DNA from: Stenotrophomonas lactitubi
Lineage (GTDB): Bacteria > Pseudomonadota > Gammaproteobacteria > Xanthomonadales > Xanthomonadaceae
Length of the DNA stretch: 64,000 nt
Assembly (NCBI RefSeq): GCF_002803515.1
Contig: NZ_PHQX01000001.1
Location: forward strand, 3,410,001-3,474,000
Reading direction: 5' to 3'
Both the position numbers and the translations under genes were made by a program. This document shows positions 18,073 to 26,761 of the stretch, piece after piece. The notes below the pieces were generated by a model. It did not search any database, was not told where the DNA came from, and worked only from the letters and a program-made list of their open reading frames with translations. The stretch's first letter is position 1. Each line of letters opens with the position of its first letter.

Positions 18073-18681
18073 TTATTCCAGCCCCAGCCAGCCGCCGATG
18101 ATGCCGCGGGCTTCATCCACGCCGGTACGGGCGGCGCCGGAGAACACCTGCACGCTCACCGTATCGCCGAACGACGAATGAAGTTCCTTGCGCACTTTCT
18201 GCAGGGTCTGCATCTGCTGGCTGCGGCTCAGCTTGTCGGCCTTGGTCAGCAGCGCATGCGCCGGCAGGCCACGCTGCACGGCGTAGGCCAGCATCTGCCG
18301 GTCGTAGTCCTTCAGCGGATGGCGGATGTCCATCACCACCACCAGGCCCTTCAAGGCCTCGCGGGTGCGGAAGTAGCGGTCGATGAAGGCCTGCCAGTGC
18401 GCCTGCAGGTCCAGCGGCACCTTGGCGTAGCCGTAACCGGGCAGATCGACCAGATGGGCGTCCGGGGTGACCTGGAAGAACACCAGCTGCTGGGTCCGGC
18501 CAGGCGTCTTGGAGACCCGGGCCAGGCTGTTCTGGCGGGTCAGCGCGTTGAGCGCGCTGGACTTGCCGGCGTTGGAGCGACCCGCAAAGGCCACTTCGGA
18601 CCCTTCATCGGGCGGCAGCTGCCCCATGTTGTGGGCAGAGAGGTGGTATTGGGCGCGTTCGATGAGCAATGACATGCGCAT
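18073..18681 (-). CDS. engB: Ribosome biogenesis GTPase EngB (YsxC/YihA)
   Basis: A 202-residue single-domain GTPase needed for late assembly of the large ribosomal subunit. G1 is GRSNAGKS, G3 is DLPGYGYAKV, and G4 is TKADK. The leader MRMSLLIERAQYHLSAHNMGQLP matches family members, with a second ATG at 18675 as an alternative start. It is divergent from the cytochrome c4 gene. Assignment is secure. Confidence 0.96.
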   Translation of the reverse strand: MRMSLLIERAQYHLSAHNMGQLPPDEGSEVAFAGRSNAGKSSALNALTRQNSLARVSKTPGRTQQLVFFQVTPDAHLVDLPGYGYAKVPLDLQAHWQAFIDRYFRTREALKGLVVVMDIRHPLKDYDRQMLAYAVQRGLPAHALLTKADKLSRSQQMQTLQKVRKELHSSFGDTVSVQVFSGAARTGVDEARGIIGGWLGLE

Positions 18682-18830
18682 AGGATCGCATGTTGCGGCG
18701 CCGCGCGCCCGGCCCGCGGGCCTCCTGCGGGAAAATGCTGCACTGCTGCGTTGACCGTGTACGGAAACGGCGTTGATAATCCGGGCGATGCCGGCCGCCG
18801 CCGCCCGGCCGGTCCATACGGAGCTTCAGC

Positions 18831-19628
18831 ATGCGCCACGCTCGCGTTCTTGCCGTATCCGCCCTTGCTACTGCCGTTGTTGCCGCTGCTGCCTTTGCGC
18901 AGACCACGCTGACCCCGCTGCCCGACAACGGCCCGATCAGGACCGCCTCGCTCGAGGTGGATTTCAGCAAGACCACCTGGGGCGATGCCAAGGCCGGCCA
19001 GACCAAAGCCACCGCGTGTGCCGCCTGCCATGGTGCCGATGGCAATTCCACGGTGGAGATGTATCCCAGCATCGCCGGCCAGAGCGAGCGCTACGTCGCC
19101 CAGCAGATGGCCCTGATCGCCAACGGCCAGCGCAGTTCCGGCGCTGCTGTGGCGATGGTGCCCTTCGTGCAGAACCTCACCCCGCAGGACATGCGCGATA
19201 TCGGCGCGTTCTTCGCCACCCAGAAGGCCAACGCCGGCATCGCCGACGACACGCTGGTGGCCGAGGGCCCGTACAAGGGCATGAAGTTCTACCAGATCGG
19301 CCAGCAGCTCTACCGCGGCGGCGACGCCCAGCGCGGGCTGCCGGCCTGCATGGCCTGTCATGGCCCCAGCGGTGCCGGCAACCCGGGCCCGGCCTACCCG
19401 CACATCGGCGGCCAGCACGCCAGCTATGTCGCCCGGCGCCTGCAGGAATACCAGGCCGGGCAGACCAACGAGACCGACAAGGCGCACTTCCAGATCATGG
19501 CCACGGTGGCGCAGAAGCTGACCGAGCAGGAGGTACAGGCCCTTTCCAGCTACCTGCAGGGCCTGCACAACAAGGCCGACGACCTCGCCGCCGAGGGCGC
19601 TTCGACGCGACCGGCTGCCGCCCCCTGA
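18831..19628 (+). CDS. Diheme cytochrome c4
   Basis: A 265-residue periplasmic electron carrier with a signal peptide (ALATAVVAAAAFAQ) and two heme c sites, Cys63-Cys66-His67 (CAACH) and Cys173-Cys176-His177 (CMACH). Each half has the typical cytochrome c4 pattern PSIAGQSERYVAQQM / PHIGGQHASYVARRL followed by axial Met segments. The Ala/Pro tail is extra. Such proteins usually pass electrons to terminal oxidases. The two downstream DsbA-like genes on the same strand suggest a shared role in heme-protein maturation. Confidence 0.93.
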   Translation: MRHARVLAVSALATAVVAAAAFAQTTLTPLPDNGPIRTASLEVDFSKTTWGDAKAGQTKATACAACHGADGNSTVEMYPSIAGQSERYVAQQMALIANGQRSSGAAVAMVPFVQNLTPQDMRDIGAFFATQKANAGIADDTLVAEGPYKGMKFYQIGQQLYRGGDAQRGLPACMACHGPSGAGNPGPAYPHIGGQHASYVARRLQEYQAGQTNETDKAHFQIMATVAQKLTEQEVQALSSYLQGLHNKADDLAAEGASTRPAAAP

Positions 19629-19734
19629 CCGCCACTGGTCGGCGCGGGTCGCCACGACGGCCCGCCGCTGCGGTATGTTTCCTTCACGCCGGCGGCTGCG
19701 CCGGCGTTGTCATTTTCAACGGAGATGCGTGTCG

Positions 19735-20385
19735 ATGAGGTTGATTCCCCGCCTTCTGCTGTCCCTGCTGGTGCTGCTGCCGTTGGCGGCCTGCGCCGCC
19801 ACCCCCGCCAACGCCCCGCTGGTCGAAGGCAAAGACTACGAGCGCATCGCCCAGCCTGGCCCGTTCCAACCGCTGGCCGGCAAGATCGAAGTGGTCGAGG
19901 TGTTCGGCTACACCTGCCCGCACTGCGCCCATTTCGAACCGCAGTTGGCCGCCTGGGCCGCCAAGCTGCCGGCCGACGTGCGCTTCACCCCGGTCCCGGC
20001 CGCCTTCGGCGGTGCCTGGGATTCCTGGGCCCTGGCCTACTACGCCGCCGACGAAGTGGGCGTGGCCAAGCGCAGCCACGCCGCCGTGTTCAAGGCTCTG
20101 CACGAAGACGGCACGCTGCCGATGCAGAACGTCTCGGCCGATGAGCTCGCCAGCTTCTACAAGGCCTACGGCGTGACCCCGGAGCGCTACACGCAGGCCC
20201 TGCGCGGCGAGGCGGTACAGAAGAAGGTCGATGCCGCCCGTGCCTTCGCCCAGCGCACCCAGGTGCCGGGCACCCCGGCCATCATCATCAATGGCCAGTA
20301 CCTGGTCCGTGGCAAGAGCTTCGACGACCAGCTGCGCATCGCCTCGGCGCTGATCGCCCAGGCCCGCGCCGCCCGCGGCCGCTGA
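19735..20385 (+). CDS. DsbA-like thiol:disulfide interchange lipoprotein (first copy)
   Basis: A 216-residue DsbA-family oxidoreductase with the CPHC active site (Cys61, Cys64) and the cis-proline loop VPGTPAIII. The leader ends in LAAC, a lipobox, so it is probably tethered in the periplasm rather than soluble like E. coli DsbA. I chose the ATG at 19735, which opens the signal peptide. It lies 106 bases after cytochrome c4 and 106 bases before a second DsbA-like gene. CPHC is the classic strongly oxidising site. Confidence 0.9.
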   Translation: MRLIPRLLLSLLVLLPLAACAATPANAPLVEGKDYERIAQPGPFQPLAGKIEVVEVFGYTCPHCAHFEPQLAAWAAKLPADVRFTPVPAAFGGAWDSWALAYYAADEVGVAKRSHAAVFKALHEDGTLPMQNVSADELASFYKAYGVTPERYTQALRGEAVQKKVDAARAFAQRTQVPGTPAIIINGQYLVRGKSFDDQLRIASALIAQARAARGR

Positions 20386-20491
20386 ACCAACACACACCAT
20401 CGACACGGCGCTGTCGCCGCCGCATGTCATCATTTCCCTCTGGCCGGCGCCTGACGCCGGCCCCACCTTTCCAGATGCTGGAGACGTTTCC

Positions 20492-21307
20492 ATGAAGACC
20501 CGTTTCGCCGCCCTCGCCCTCGCAGCGCTGCTGCCGATCCTGGCGGCCTGCAAGGCCGACGATGGCACCGCCAACACCGCCGCCCCGGCAGAACCGGCCG
20601 CGACCCCGGCCAGCACCGAACCGGCCGCGCCGGTCGCAGGCAGCGAAGCCGCTGCACCGGCTGCCGAAGGTGACAAGACCGCCGCCAGCACCGCCCCTGC
20701 CCCGACCACCGCCGCGCTGACCGGCCCGGCCCCGGTGGAAGGCGCCGACTACCAGCTGATCCCGAACGGCCAGCCGTTCCAGCCGGCCGCCGGCAAGGTC
20801 GAAGTGGTCGAGATCTTCGGTTACGTCTGCCCGGCCTGCGCCGCGTTCCAGCCGCTGGTCGGCCCGTGGAAGGCCGGCCTGCCGAGCGATGTGAACTTCG
20901 TCTACGTGCCGGCCATGTTCGGCGGCACCTGGGACAACTACGCCCGTGCCTTCTACGCCGCACAGACCCTGGGCGTGCAGGAGAAGACCCACGAAGCGCT
21001 GTACTCGGCCATCCACTCGCAGAAGACCCTGAAGGGCGAGCGCGGTGCCGACTCGGTGGATGACATCGCCAAGTTCTACGGTGCCTACGGCGTCGATCCG
21101 AAGCAGTTCGCCGCCACCATGGGCAGCTTCGCGGTCAATGCCAAGACCAACTCGGCCAAGCAGTTCGCCCAGCGCAGCCAGATCAGCGGCACCCCGTCGA
21201 TCATCGTCAACGGCAAGTACCTGGTGAAGGGCAAGAGCTTCCCGGACATGCTGCGCATTGCCGACCACCTGATCGCCCGCGAACGCGGTGCGGCCCAGGC
21301 TCACTGA
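20492..21307 (+). CDS. DsbA-like lipoprotein with Ala/Pro linker (second copy)
   Basis: A 271-residue DsbA homologue. The leader ends in LAAC (lipobox), followed by a roughly 60-residue low-complexity Ala/Pro/Thr/Glu linker, then the thioredoxin-fold domain. The active site is CPAC (Cys113, Cys116) instead of CPHC, and the cis-proline loop is ISGTPSIIVNG. The change of the second dipeptide residue should alter redox potential. The linker could let the domain reach from the membrane across the periplasm. It is a diverged tandem duplicate of the gene upstream. Confidence 0.9.
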   Translation: MKTRFAALALAALLPILAACKADDGTANTAAPAEPAATPASTEPAAPVAGSEAAAPAAEGDKTAASTAPAPTTAALTGPAPVEGADYQLIPNGQPFQPAAGKVEVVEIFGYVCPACAAFQPLVGPWKAGLPSDVNFVYVPAMFGGTWDNYARAFYAAQTLGVQEKTHEALYSAIHSQKTLKGERGADSVDDIAKFYGAYGVDPKQFAATMGSFAVNAKTNSAKQFAQRSQISGTPSIIVNGKYLVKGKSFPDMLRIADHLIARERGAAQAH

Positions 21308-21329
21308 TCAAAGAGACGTTTTCCCGGCC

Positions 21330-22097
21330 GTGACTTCCCCCACAACACGGACCCTGCGTTTGCTGACGGCCAACATCCAGGCCGGCTCAAGTACCCGCCG
21401 CTACAGCGACTATGTGACCCGCAGCTGGTCACATGCGCTGCCGGCGGGTCGCAAGCGCAGCAGCCTTGACGCGATTGCCACTTTGGCGCGCGGTCATGAC
21501 ATCGTCGGCCTGCAGGAGGCCGACCCGGGCAGCCTGCGCTCGGGCTTCACCAACCAGACCCATTACCTGGCCCAGCGCGCCGGCTTCAATTACTGGAGCC
21601 ACCAGCCGAACCGGCGCATGGGCGGCGTTGCCTCCAGTGCCAACGGCCTGCTGAGCAAGCTGGAACCGGTGGAAGTGCAGGACCACGCCCTGCCCGGCCG
21701 CATCGGCGGGCGCGGCGTGCTGCTGGCCAAGTTCGGCGATGGTCGCGATGGCCTGGCCGTTGCGGTGGCCCATCTGTCGCTGGGCGCAGGCTCGCGGATG
21801 GCCCAGCTCGGTTTCATCGCCGAGCTGTTGTCGGACCATCCCAATGCGGTGCTGATGGGCGACTTCAACTGCCTGGCCGAACGTCCGGAAATGCAGGTGC
21901 TGTACCAGAAGACCCGCCTGCAGCCGCCCGGCTGCATCGTGCCGACCTTCCCCAGCTGGCGCCCCGACCGTGCCATCGACCACATCCTGGTCAGCAGCGG
22001 TCTGCAGACCCGCAACGTGGAAGCGGTGCCGGCCGCGTTCTCCGACCATCTCGCCCTGGCGATGGCGATCGACGTCCCCGCCGACGCCCTGCGCTAA
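21330..22097 (+). CDS. Endonuclease/exonuclease/phosphatase (EEP) family protein
   Basis: A 255-residue EEP-fold metal-dependent phosphoesterase: LRLLTANIQAG at the start, GLQEADPGSLRSG with the metal-binding Glu, VAVAHLSLGAGSR, LMGDFNCLAERPE and the terminal DHILVS ... FSDHLALAM catalytic His. Substrates in this family range from DNA to phospholipids and are not visible here. The in-frame ATG at 21288 would overlap the DsbA gene; I chose GTG at 21330, 22 bases after its stop, with GAGACG upstream. Confidence 0.85.
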   Translation: MTSPTTRTLRLLTANIQAGSSTRRYSDYVTRSWSHALPAGRKRSSLDAIATLARGHDIVGLQEADPGSLRSGFTNQTHYLAQRAGFNYWSHQPNRRMGGVASSANGLLSKLEPVEVQDHALPGRIGGRGVLLAKFGDGRDGLAVAVAHLSLGAGSRMAQLGFIAELLSDHPNAVLMGDFNCLAERPEMQVLYQKTRLQPPGCIVPTFPSWRPDRAIDHILVSSGLQTRNVEAVPAAFSDHLALAMAIDVPADALR

Positions 22098-22105
22098 CGC
22101 TTCTG

Positions 22106-22190
22106 GTAGGTGCCAACCTGGGTTGGCACGCTGATCCGGTGGGTGCGGACAGCTGCTCGTGTGGGTGCGGACCGTTGGTCCGCACGCTCT
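22106..22190 (+). repeat. SMAG palindromes in a 115-base gap
   Basis: GTAGGTGCCAACC-TG-GGTTGGCAC at 22106-22129, then a second, GTGG-headed palindrome with GCGGACC/GGTCCGC arms ending near 22190. They sit between the convergent EEP and EamA genes. Confidence 0.7.
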
Positions 22191-22212
22191 CTCCGCCGGG
22201 CATCGCCCGGCG

Positions 22213-23088
22213 CTACCCCGCCTGCGCCACCGGCACCTTCAACCGCCTTGCCGTCATCGTGCTGCCCACCGAGGCCAGCACCGTGCAGCCGATCGCCAGC
22301 CACTGCAGTCCATGCAGGTGCTCGTGCAGCAGCAGCATCGCCCACAGCGCGGCCACCGCCGGTTCCATGCTGATCAGGATCCCGAAGGTCTCCTTCGGCA
22401 GGCGCTTGAGCGCCATCATCTCCAGTGACATCGGGATCGCGCTGGATACCAGCGCCACCACCAGCCCGGCCAGCAGGATCTTCGGCTCCAGCAACGCCGC
22501 CCCCGCATGCACTACGCCCACCGGTACCACCACCAGCGACGCGGCCAGCAGCCCCAGTGACACCGAATGCCCGGCATGCAGGTGGCCGGCGCGCTTGCCG
22601 AACACGATGTACAGGCCCCAGCAGGCCGCCGCGCCCATGGCGTACAGCACGCCCACCGGGTCCAGTGCCGGGCCGCCGCCGATCGGCAGCAGCAACAGCA
22701 GCCCTACGGCCGCGCAGCCCACCCAGAGGAAATCGATCGGCCGCCGCGACGACAACATCGCCACCGTCAACGGGCCAGTGAATTCGATGGCCACCGCAAT
22801 GCCGAACGGGATCGTGCGCAAGGCCATGTAGAACAACAGGTTCATCAGGCCCAGGGTGAGGCCGTAGCGCAGGATGGTGATCGCATCCACGCGGCTGGTC
22901 TTCCAACGCCATGGCCGCCAGAACAGCAGCAGCAACAGCGCCGAGAAGCCCACGCGCAGCGCGCTGGTGCCCTGCGCACCGATCAACGGGAACAGCTGCT
23001 TGGCGTAGGAGGTACCGATGGCCAGTGCGGTGACCGAGCCGAGCACCGCCAGCGCCGGCAACATCGGCGCGATTCGAGAAGTCTGCAT
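22213..23088 (-). CDS. RhtA-like EamA/DMT-family amino acid exporter
   Basis: A 291-residue inner-membrane protein with about ten hydrophobic segments arranged as two EamA repeats. The pattern ALAIGTSYAKQLFPLIGAQGTSALRVGFSALLLL and IPMSLEMMALKRLPKETFGILISMEPAVAALW matches the RhtA group, which exports threonine, homoserine and related compounds. It is divergent from an Lrp-family regulator with a 72-base gap, a common exporter-regulator arrangement in amino acid homeostasis. Confidence 0.87.
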   Translation of the reverse strand: MQTSRIAPMLPALAVLGSVTALAIGTSYAKQLFPLIGAQGTSALRVGFSALLLLLFWRPWRWKTSRVDAITILRYGLTLGLMNLLFYMALRTIPFGIAVAIEFTGPLTVAMLSSRRPIDFLWVGCAAVGLLLLLPIGGGPALDPVGVLYAMGAAACWGLYIVFGKRAGHLHAGHSVSLGLLAASLVVVPVGVVHAGAALLEPKILLAGLVVALVSSAIPMSLEMMALKRLPKETFGILISMEPAVAALWAMLLLHEHLHGLQWLAIGCTVLASVGSTMTARRLKVPVAQAG

Positions 23089-23160
23089 GCCGCCAGTCTA
23101 TTGCGCCGGCGGCGAGCACTTGGCTCAATTGACGGCCCGTCCGTGCAACTTCTGCTCACC

Positions 23161-23643
23161 ATGGCCACCGCCCCCGTGCTGGACAGCTTCGACCGCGCCA
23201 TCCTCGCCCTGCTGCAGCAGGACAACACCCTGCCGCAGCGGCAGATCGCCGAAGCCGTGCACCTGTCGACCCCGGCCGTGCAGCGGCGGATCAAGCGCCT
23301 GCAGGACAGCGGCGTGATCGCCGCCAATGTGGCGGTGATCGATGCCACGAAGATCGGCCGGCCGCTGACCATCATCGTCGAGGTGCGCGTGGTCAGCGAA
23401 CAGCGCGAGAAGGTCGCCCCGTTCCGCCGCCGCGTGCAGGACGACCCTGCCGTGCAGCAGTGCTACTCGATCACCGGCGACGGCGACTTCCTGCTCCTGC
23501 TCTCGGCGGCATCGATGGAAGAGTACGAGGCGATCACCGAGCGCTTGTTCGGTGCGGATGACAACATCGAGCGCTTCCGCACGTCGGTGGCGCTGGGCAC
23601 GTTGAAACGTGGCTTCGACGTACCGTTGGTAGCGCTTCTGTAG
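23161..23643 (+). CDS. Lrp/AsnC-family transcriptional regulator
   Basis: A 160-residue regulator: helix-turn-helix DRAILALLQQDNTLPQRQIAEAVHLSTPAVQRRIKRLQDSGVI, then the RAM ligand domain (VQQCYSITGDGDFLLLLSAASMEEYEAI). I chose the ATG at 23161. It probably controls the divergent RhtA-like exporter in response to an amino acid. Its TAG stop is part of the GTAG head of a SMAG repeat. Confidence 0.92.
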   Translation: MATAPVLDSFDRAILALLQQDNTLPQRQIAEAVHLSTPAVQRRIKRLQDSGVIAANVAVIDATKIGRPLTIIVEVRVVSEQREKVAPFRRRVQDDPAVQQCYSITGDGDFLLLLSAASMEEYEAITERLFGADDNIERFRTSVALGTLKRGFDVPLVALL

Positions 23644-23718
23644 AGTCGAGCCATGCTCGACTGCTTTTCCCTCGCGTATCCCCAAGAACCGAAGCAGTCG
23701 AGCATGGCTCGACTCTAC
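23640..23718. repeat. Inverted pair of SMAG palindromes overlapping a stop codon
   Basis: GTAGAGTCGAGCCATGCTCGAC is mirrored by GTCGAGCATGGCTCGACTCTAC. The first GTAG supplies the stop codon of the Lrp gene, and the second ends 11 bases before the next start codon. Confidence 0.85.
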
Positions 23719-23729
23719 GTTCGGAGACC

Positions 23730-24296
23730 ATGAATACATCGCACTCGCCCGCCCATCGCCTGCGCCGCTGGCTCCTGCGTGGCGCCATCCTGCTGATTTT
23801 GGTCATCGCGGCGATGGCCTTCTGGAACAGCCCATGGGCCGCCGCACCGAAGATGCTGTGGACGCTCTCGCGCATGCCGCCGGCCACGCAGCTGCCGGTG
23901 CCGGTGGAAGGCGTCCGCCCGCGCCAGATCGCCGATACCTTCGGAGCACCACGCGGGCGCGACCGCACGCACGCGGGCATCGACATCTTCGGCAAGCGCG
24001 GCACGCCGGTGCGCAGCGCTACCCCCGGCGTCATCGCCGACATCCGCGACAGCGGCCTCGGTGGCCGCCAGGTCTGGGTCATCGGCCCGGGACGCGAGCG
24101 CTATTACTACGCGCACCTGGAAGACTGGGCCGATGGCCTGGCGCGCGGACAGGTAGTGCAACCCGGCGACCTGCTCGGCCATGTCGGCGACAGCGGCAAC
24201 GCCAAGGGCACGCCGCCCCATCTGCATTGGGGCATCTACGGCGCCGATGGTGCCCGCGACCCACTGCCGCTGCTGCAGGGGCAAGACATCCGCTGA
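23730..24296 (+). CDS. M23-family metallopeptidase
   Basis: A 188-residue membrane-anchored LytM-type protein with one N-terminal hydrophobic segment (LLRGAILLILVIAAMAF). The domain has HAGIDIFGKRGTPV (zinc His and Asp), YYYAHLEDW and HLHWGIYG, so the H-x(n)-D, H-x-H metal pattern is intact and it may cleave peptidoglycan cross-links. The start is close behind a SMAG pair, which probably lies within its leader. Confidence 0.9.
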   Translation: MNTSHSPAHRLRRWLLRGAILLILVIAAMAFWNSPWAAAPKMLWTLSRMPPATQLPVPVEGVRPRQIADTFGAPRGRDRTHAGIDIFGKRGTPVRSATPGVIADIRDSGLGGRQVWVIGPGRERYYYAHLEDWADGLARGQVVQPGDLLGHVGDSGNAKGTPPHLHWGIYGADGARDPLPLLQGQDIR

Positions 24297-24337
24297 CTGC
24301 GGCGCGGGCCTCGCCTTGGATCCGCCCGTTCATTATT

Positions 24338-24363
24338 TGTAAATAGGAATAGTTCGTATTACC
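24338..24363 (+). promoter_or_regulatory. Weak Fur-box-like sequence
   Basis: An AT-rich imperfect dyad GTAAATAGGAATAGTTCG followed by TATTAC lies about 120 bases upstream of the siderophore receptor gene. It matches the Fur consensus at only about 10 of 19 positions, so this is suggestive at most, but it is the only AT-rich dyad in the gap. Confidence 0.35.
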
Positions 24364-24478
24364 ATTTCTTTCTTTCGTTTCCGGTGGTGCCAGGACGGCC
24401 TGCCCGCCCTTCCCCTACCCGTAGCGCCTCGCCTCCTGGATGCCGGCCGAACGCGCGTGCCCGTCCAGGAATCCCCCG

Positions 24479-26614
24479 ATGATCCGTCCCGCCTTCCGTC
24501 CCCTGCAGCCGCAGCGGCTGTCCGCCGCCGTGTTCGCCGCACTCTGCGTGGCCGCCGCCCCGGCTGCCTTCGCCGAAACCGCCGCCGATCCGACCACCCT
24601 CGACAAGGTCGTGGTGAAGGGCGAGCGCGCCGAAGGCTATTCGGTGCGCCGCACCTCGGCCGGTACCCGCTTCGACCTGGCGCCGCGCGAAATCCCGCAG
24701 TCGGTCAGCATCATCAGCCACCAGCGCATCGAAGATCAGAAGCTGGATGACATCATCGACGTGCTGGGCAACACCACCGGCGTGACCAGCACGCAGTCGG
24801 ACAGCGAGCGCACCGAGTTCTACGCGCGCGGCTTCTACATCGACAGCTACCAGTTCGATGGCCTGCCCACGCAGATGGTGCAGAACTGGAGCTACGGCGA
24901 CTCCGGACTGGACCTAGCCCTGTACGACCGCGTGGAAGTGGTGCGCGGCGCCACCGGCCTGCTCAGTGGCGCCGGCAATCCGTCGGCATCGGTGAACCTG
25001 ATCCGCAAGCACGCCGACAGCGCTGAGTTGACCGGCAGCGTGTCGGTGAACGTCGGCAGCTGGGGCCGCACCCGCACCACCGTGGACGTGGGCAGCGCGC
25101 TCAACGCCAGCGGCACTGTGCGCGGCCGTGTGATCGGCAGCTACCTGGACACCGACGCGCAGATGGACCGCTACAACCAGCGCAAGACGCTCGGCTATGC
25201 GGTGATCGATGCCGACCTGACCCCCGATACCCAGCTCAGCGTGGGCTACGACTACCAGCACAAGAAGGCCAGCGGCGCGACCTGGGGCGGCTTCCCCATG
25301 TGGTACGCGGACGGTAGTTCAACCCACTACCCGACGTCGTTCAACCCCTCGCCGGACTGGACCTACTGGGACACCACCAGCAAGCGCGCCTTCGCCACCC
25401 TGCAACACGCGTTCGGCAATGGCTGGAAGTTCAAGATCGGCGCCACGCATGATCGCACCCAGGCCGATGACAAGCTGTTCTATCCGTCCTACACCGCCTT
25501 CGACAAGACAACCGGCGCGGGCGTAACGCCGATGGCTGGCTTCTACAACACCGAGCGCAAGGTCGATGGCATCGACGGCTACATCGATGGTCCGTTCCAG
25601 CTGTTCGGTCGCGAGCACCAGTTCATGGCCGGCCTGAGCTACAACAAGCGCGAGTTCGCCAACTACGGCGATTTCCAGATGGGCGGCCCGGGCTGGAACC
25701 CGTTCGATACCTACCTCAACTGGACCGGCAACATCCCCCAGCCGAACTGGAATCCACTGGCACTGGCCAGCGAAGGCACCATCACCCAGAAGGCCGGCTA
25801 CGTGGCCGCGCGGCTGTCACTGGCTGATCCGCTGAAGCTGATCGTCGGTGCGCGCTACACCGACTGGAAGAGCGAAGACGAAGGCAATGATCGCTCGCAC
25901 AAGGTCACCACGCCGTACGCCGGCCTGGTCTACGACATCAACGACACCTACTCGGCGTACACCAGCTACACCGAAATCTTCCAGCCGCAGACGCTGCGCA
26001 ACAAGCAGGGCAGCTACCTGGATCCGGTCGATGGCAAGAGCTACGAAGTGGGCGTCAAGGGTGCCTGGTTCGACAACCGCCTGAATGCCTCGCTGGCCGT
26101 GTTCCGCATCGAGCAGGACAACGTCGGCCAGGCCACCATGGACAAGGTGGACGGGCAGCAGAATGAAACGGCCTATGTCGCCGCACGCGGCACGGTCAGC
26201 CGTGGCTTCGAGTTCGAGTTGAACGGCGAACTGGCACCGGGCTGGAATGCCACGTTCGGTGCGTCGCGCTACGTGGCCAAGGACATCAACGACGCCGACA
26301 TCAACACCAACCTGCCGCAGACCGCGCTGAAGCTGTTCACCAGCTACACCCCGCAGTCGCTGCAGGAACTGACCGTCGGTGGTGGTGCCAACTGGCAGAA
26401 CCGCATCTACTACGCGGCGCCGGTGGTGGGTCGTTTCGAACAGGAAGGCTATGCGCTGGTCAGTGCGTTCGTGCGCTACCGCATCTCGCCGGAATTCAGC
26501 GTGCAGGCCAACCTCAACAACCTGCTGGACAAGAAGTACTACTCGCAGATCACCGGCTACGGTGCGTATGGCGATGGTCGCAACGGTTCGCTGACCTTCA
26601 CCTGGTCGTTCTGA
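24479..26614 (+). CDS. TonB-dependent siderophore receptor
   Basis: A 711-residue outer-membrane receptor. Signal peptide (LSAAVFAALCVAAAPAAFA), then a TonB box-like DKVVVKG, a plug domain (PREIPQSVSIISHQRIEDQ, FYARGFYIDSYQFDGLPTQ, DRVEVVRGATGLLSGAGNPSASVNLIRK) and a 22-strand barrel ending in Phe (TFTWSF). The plug motifs are those of ferric hydroxamate/pyoverdine-type siderophore receptors (FhuE/FpvA group). Iron-regulated expression is likely; a weak Fur-like dyad lies upstream. No siderophore biosynthesis gene is nearby, so it may take up xenosiderophores. Confidence 0.93.
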   Translation: MIRPAFRPLQPQRLSAAVFAALCVAAAPAAFAETAADPTTLDKVVVKGERAEGYSVRRTSAGTRFDLAPREIPQSVSIISHQRIEDQKLDDIIDVLGNTTGVTSTQSDSERTEFYARGFYIDSYQFDGLPTQMVQNWSYGDSGLDLALYDRVEVVRGATGLLSGAGNPSASVNLIRKHADSAELTGSVSVNVGSWGRTRTTVDVGSALNASGTVRGRVIGSYLDTDAQMDRYNQRKTLGYAVIDADLTPDTQLSVGYDYQHKKASGATWGGFPMWYADGSSTHYPTSFNPSPDWTYWDTTSKRAFATLQHAFGNGWKFKIGATHDRTQADDKLFYPSYTAFDKTTGAGVTPMAGFYNTERKVDGIDGYIDGPFQLFGREHQFMAGLSYNKREFANYGDFQMGGPGWNPFDTYLNWTGNIPQPNWNPLALASEGTITQKAGYVAARLSLADPLKLIVGARYTDWKSEDEGNDRSHKVTTPYAGLVYDINDTYSAYTSYTEIFQPQTLRNKQGSYLDPVDGKSYEVGVKGAWFDNRLNASLAVFRIEQDNVGQATMDKVDGQQNETAYVAARGTVSRGFEFELNGELAPGWNATFGASRYVAKDINDADINTNLPQTALKLFTSYTPQSLQELTVGGGANWQNRIYYAAPVVGRFEQEGYALVSAFVRYRISPEFSVQANLNNLLDKKYYSQITGYGAYGDGRNGSLTFTWSF

Positions 26615-26644
26615 GCAGGCGCGGGGCACGATCGCCCCGCACCT

Positions 26645-26718
26645 GTAGAGCCGAGCCCATGCTCGGCTGCCTTTCGCAACGTTGTGGGCGATCGATCCGA
26701 GCATGGGCTCGGCTCTAC
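26645..26718. repeat. Inverted pair of SMAG palindromes
   Basis: GTAGAGCCGAGCCCATGCTCGGCT mirrored at the right by AGCCGAGCATGGGCTCGGCTCTAC-like arms. A GCGGGGC-ACGATC-GCCCCGC stem (26621-26640) precedes it. These lie between two convergent receptor genes. Confidence 0.85.
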
Positions 26719-26761
26719 ATCCACATGGGGACGCCGGGCTGAGCCCGGCGCCGTCCCTTCA

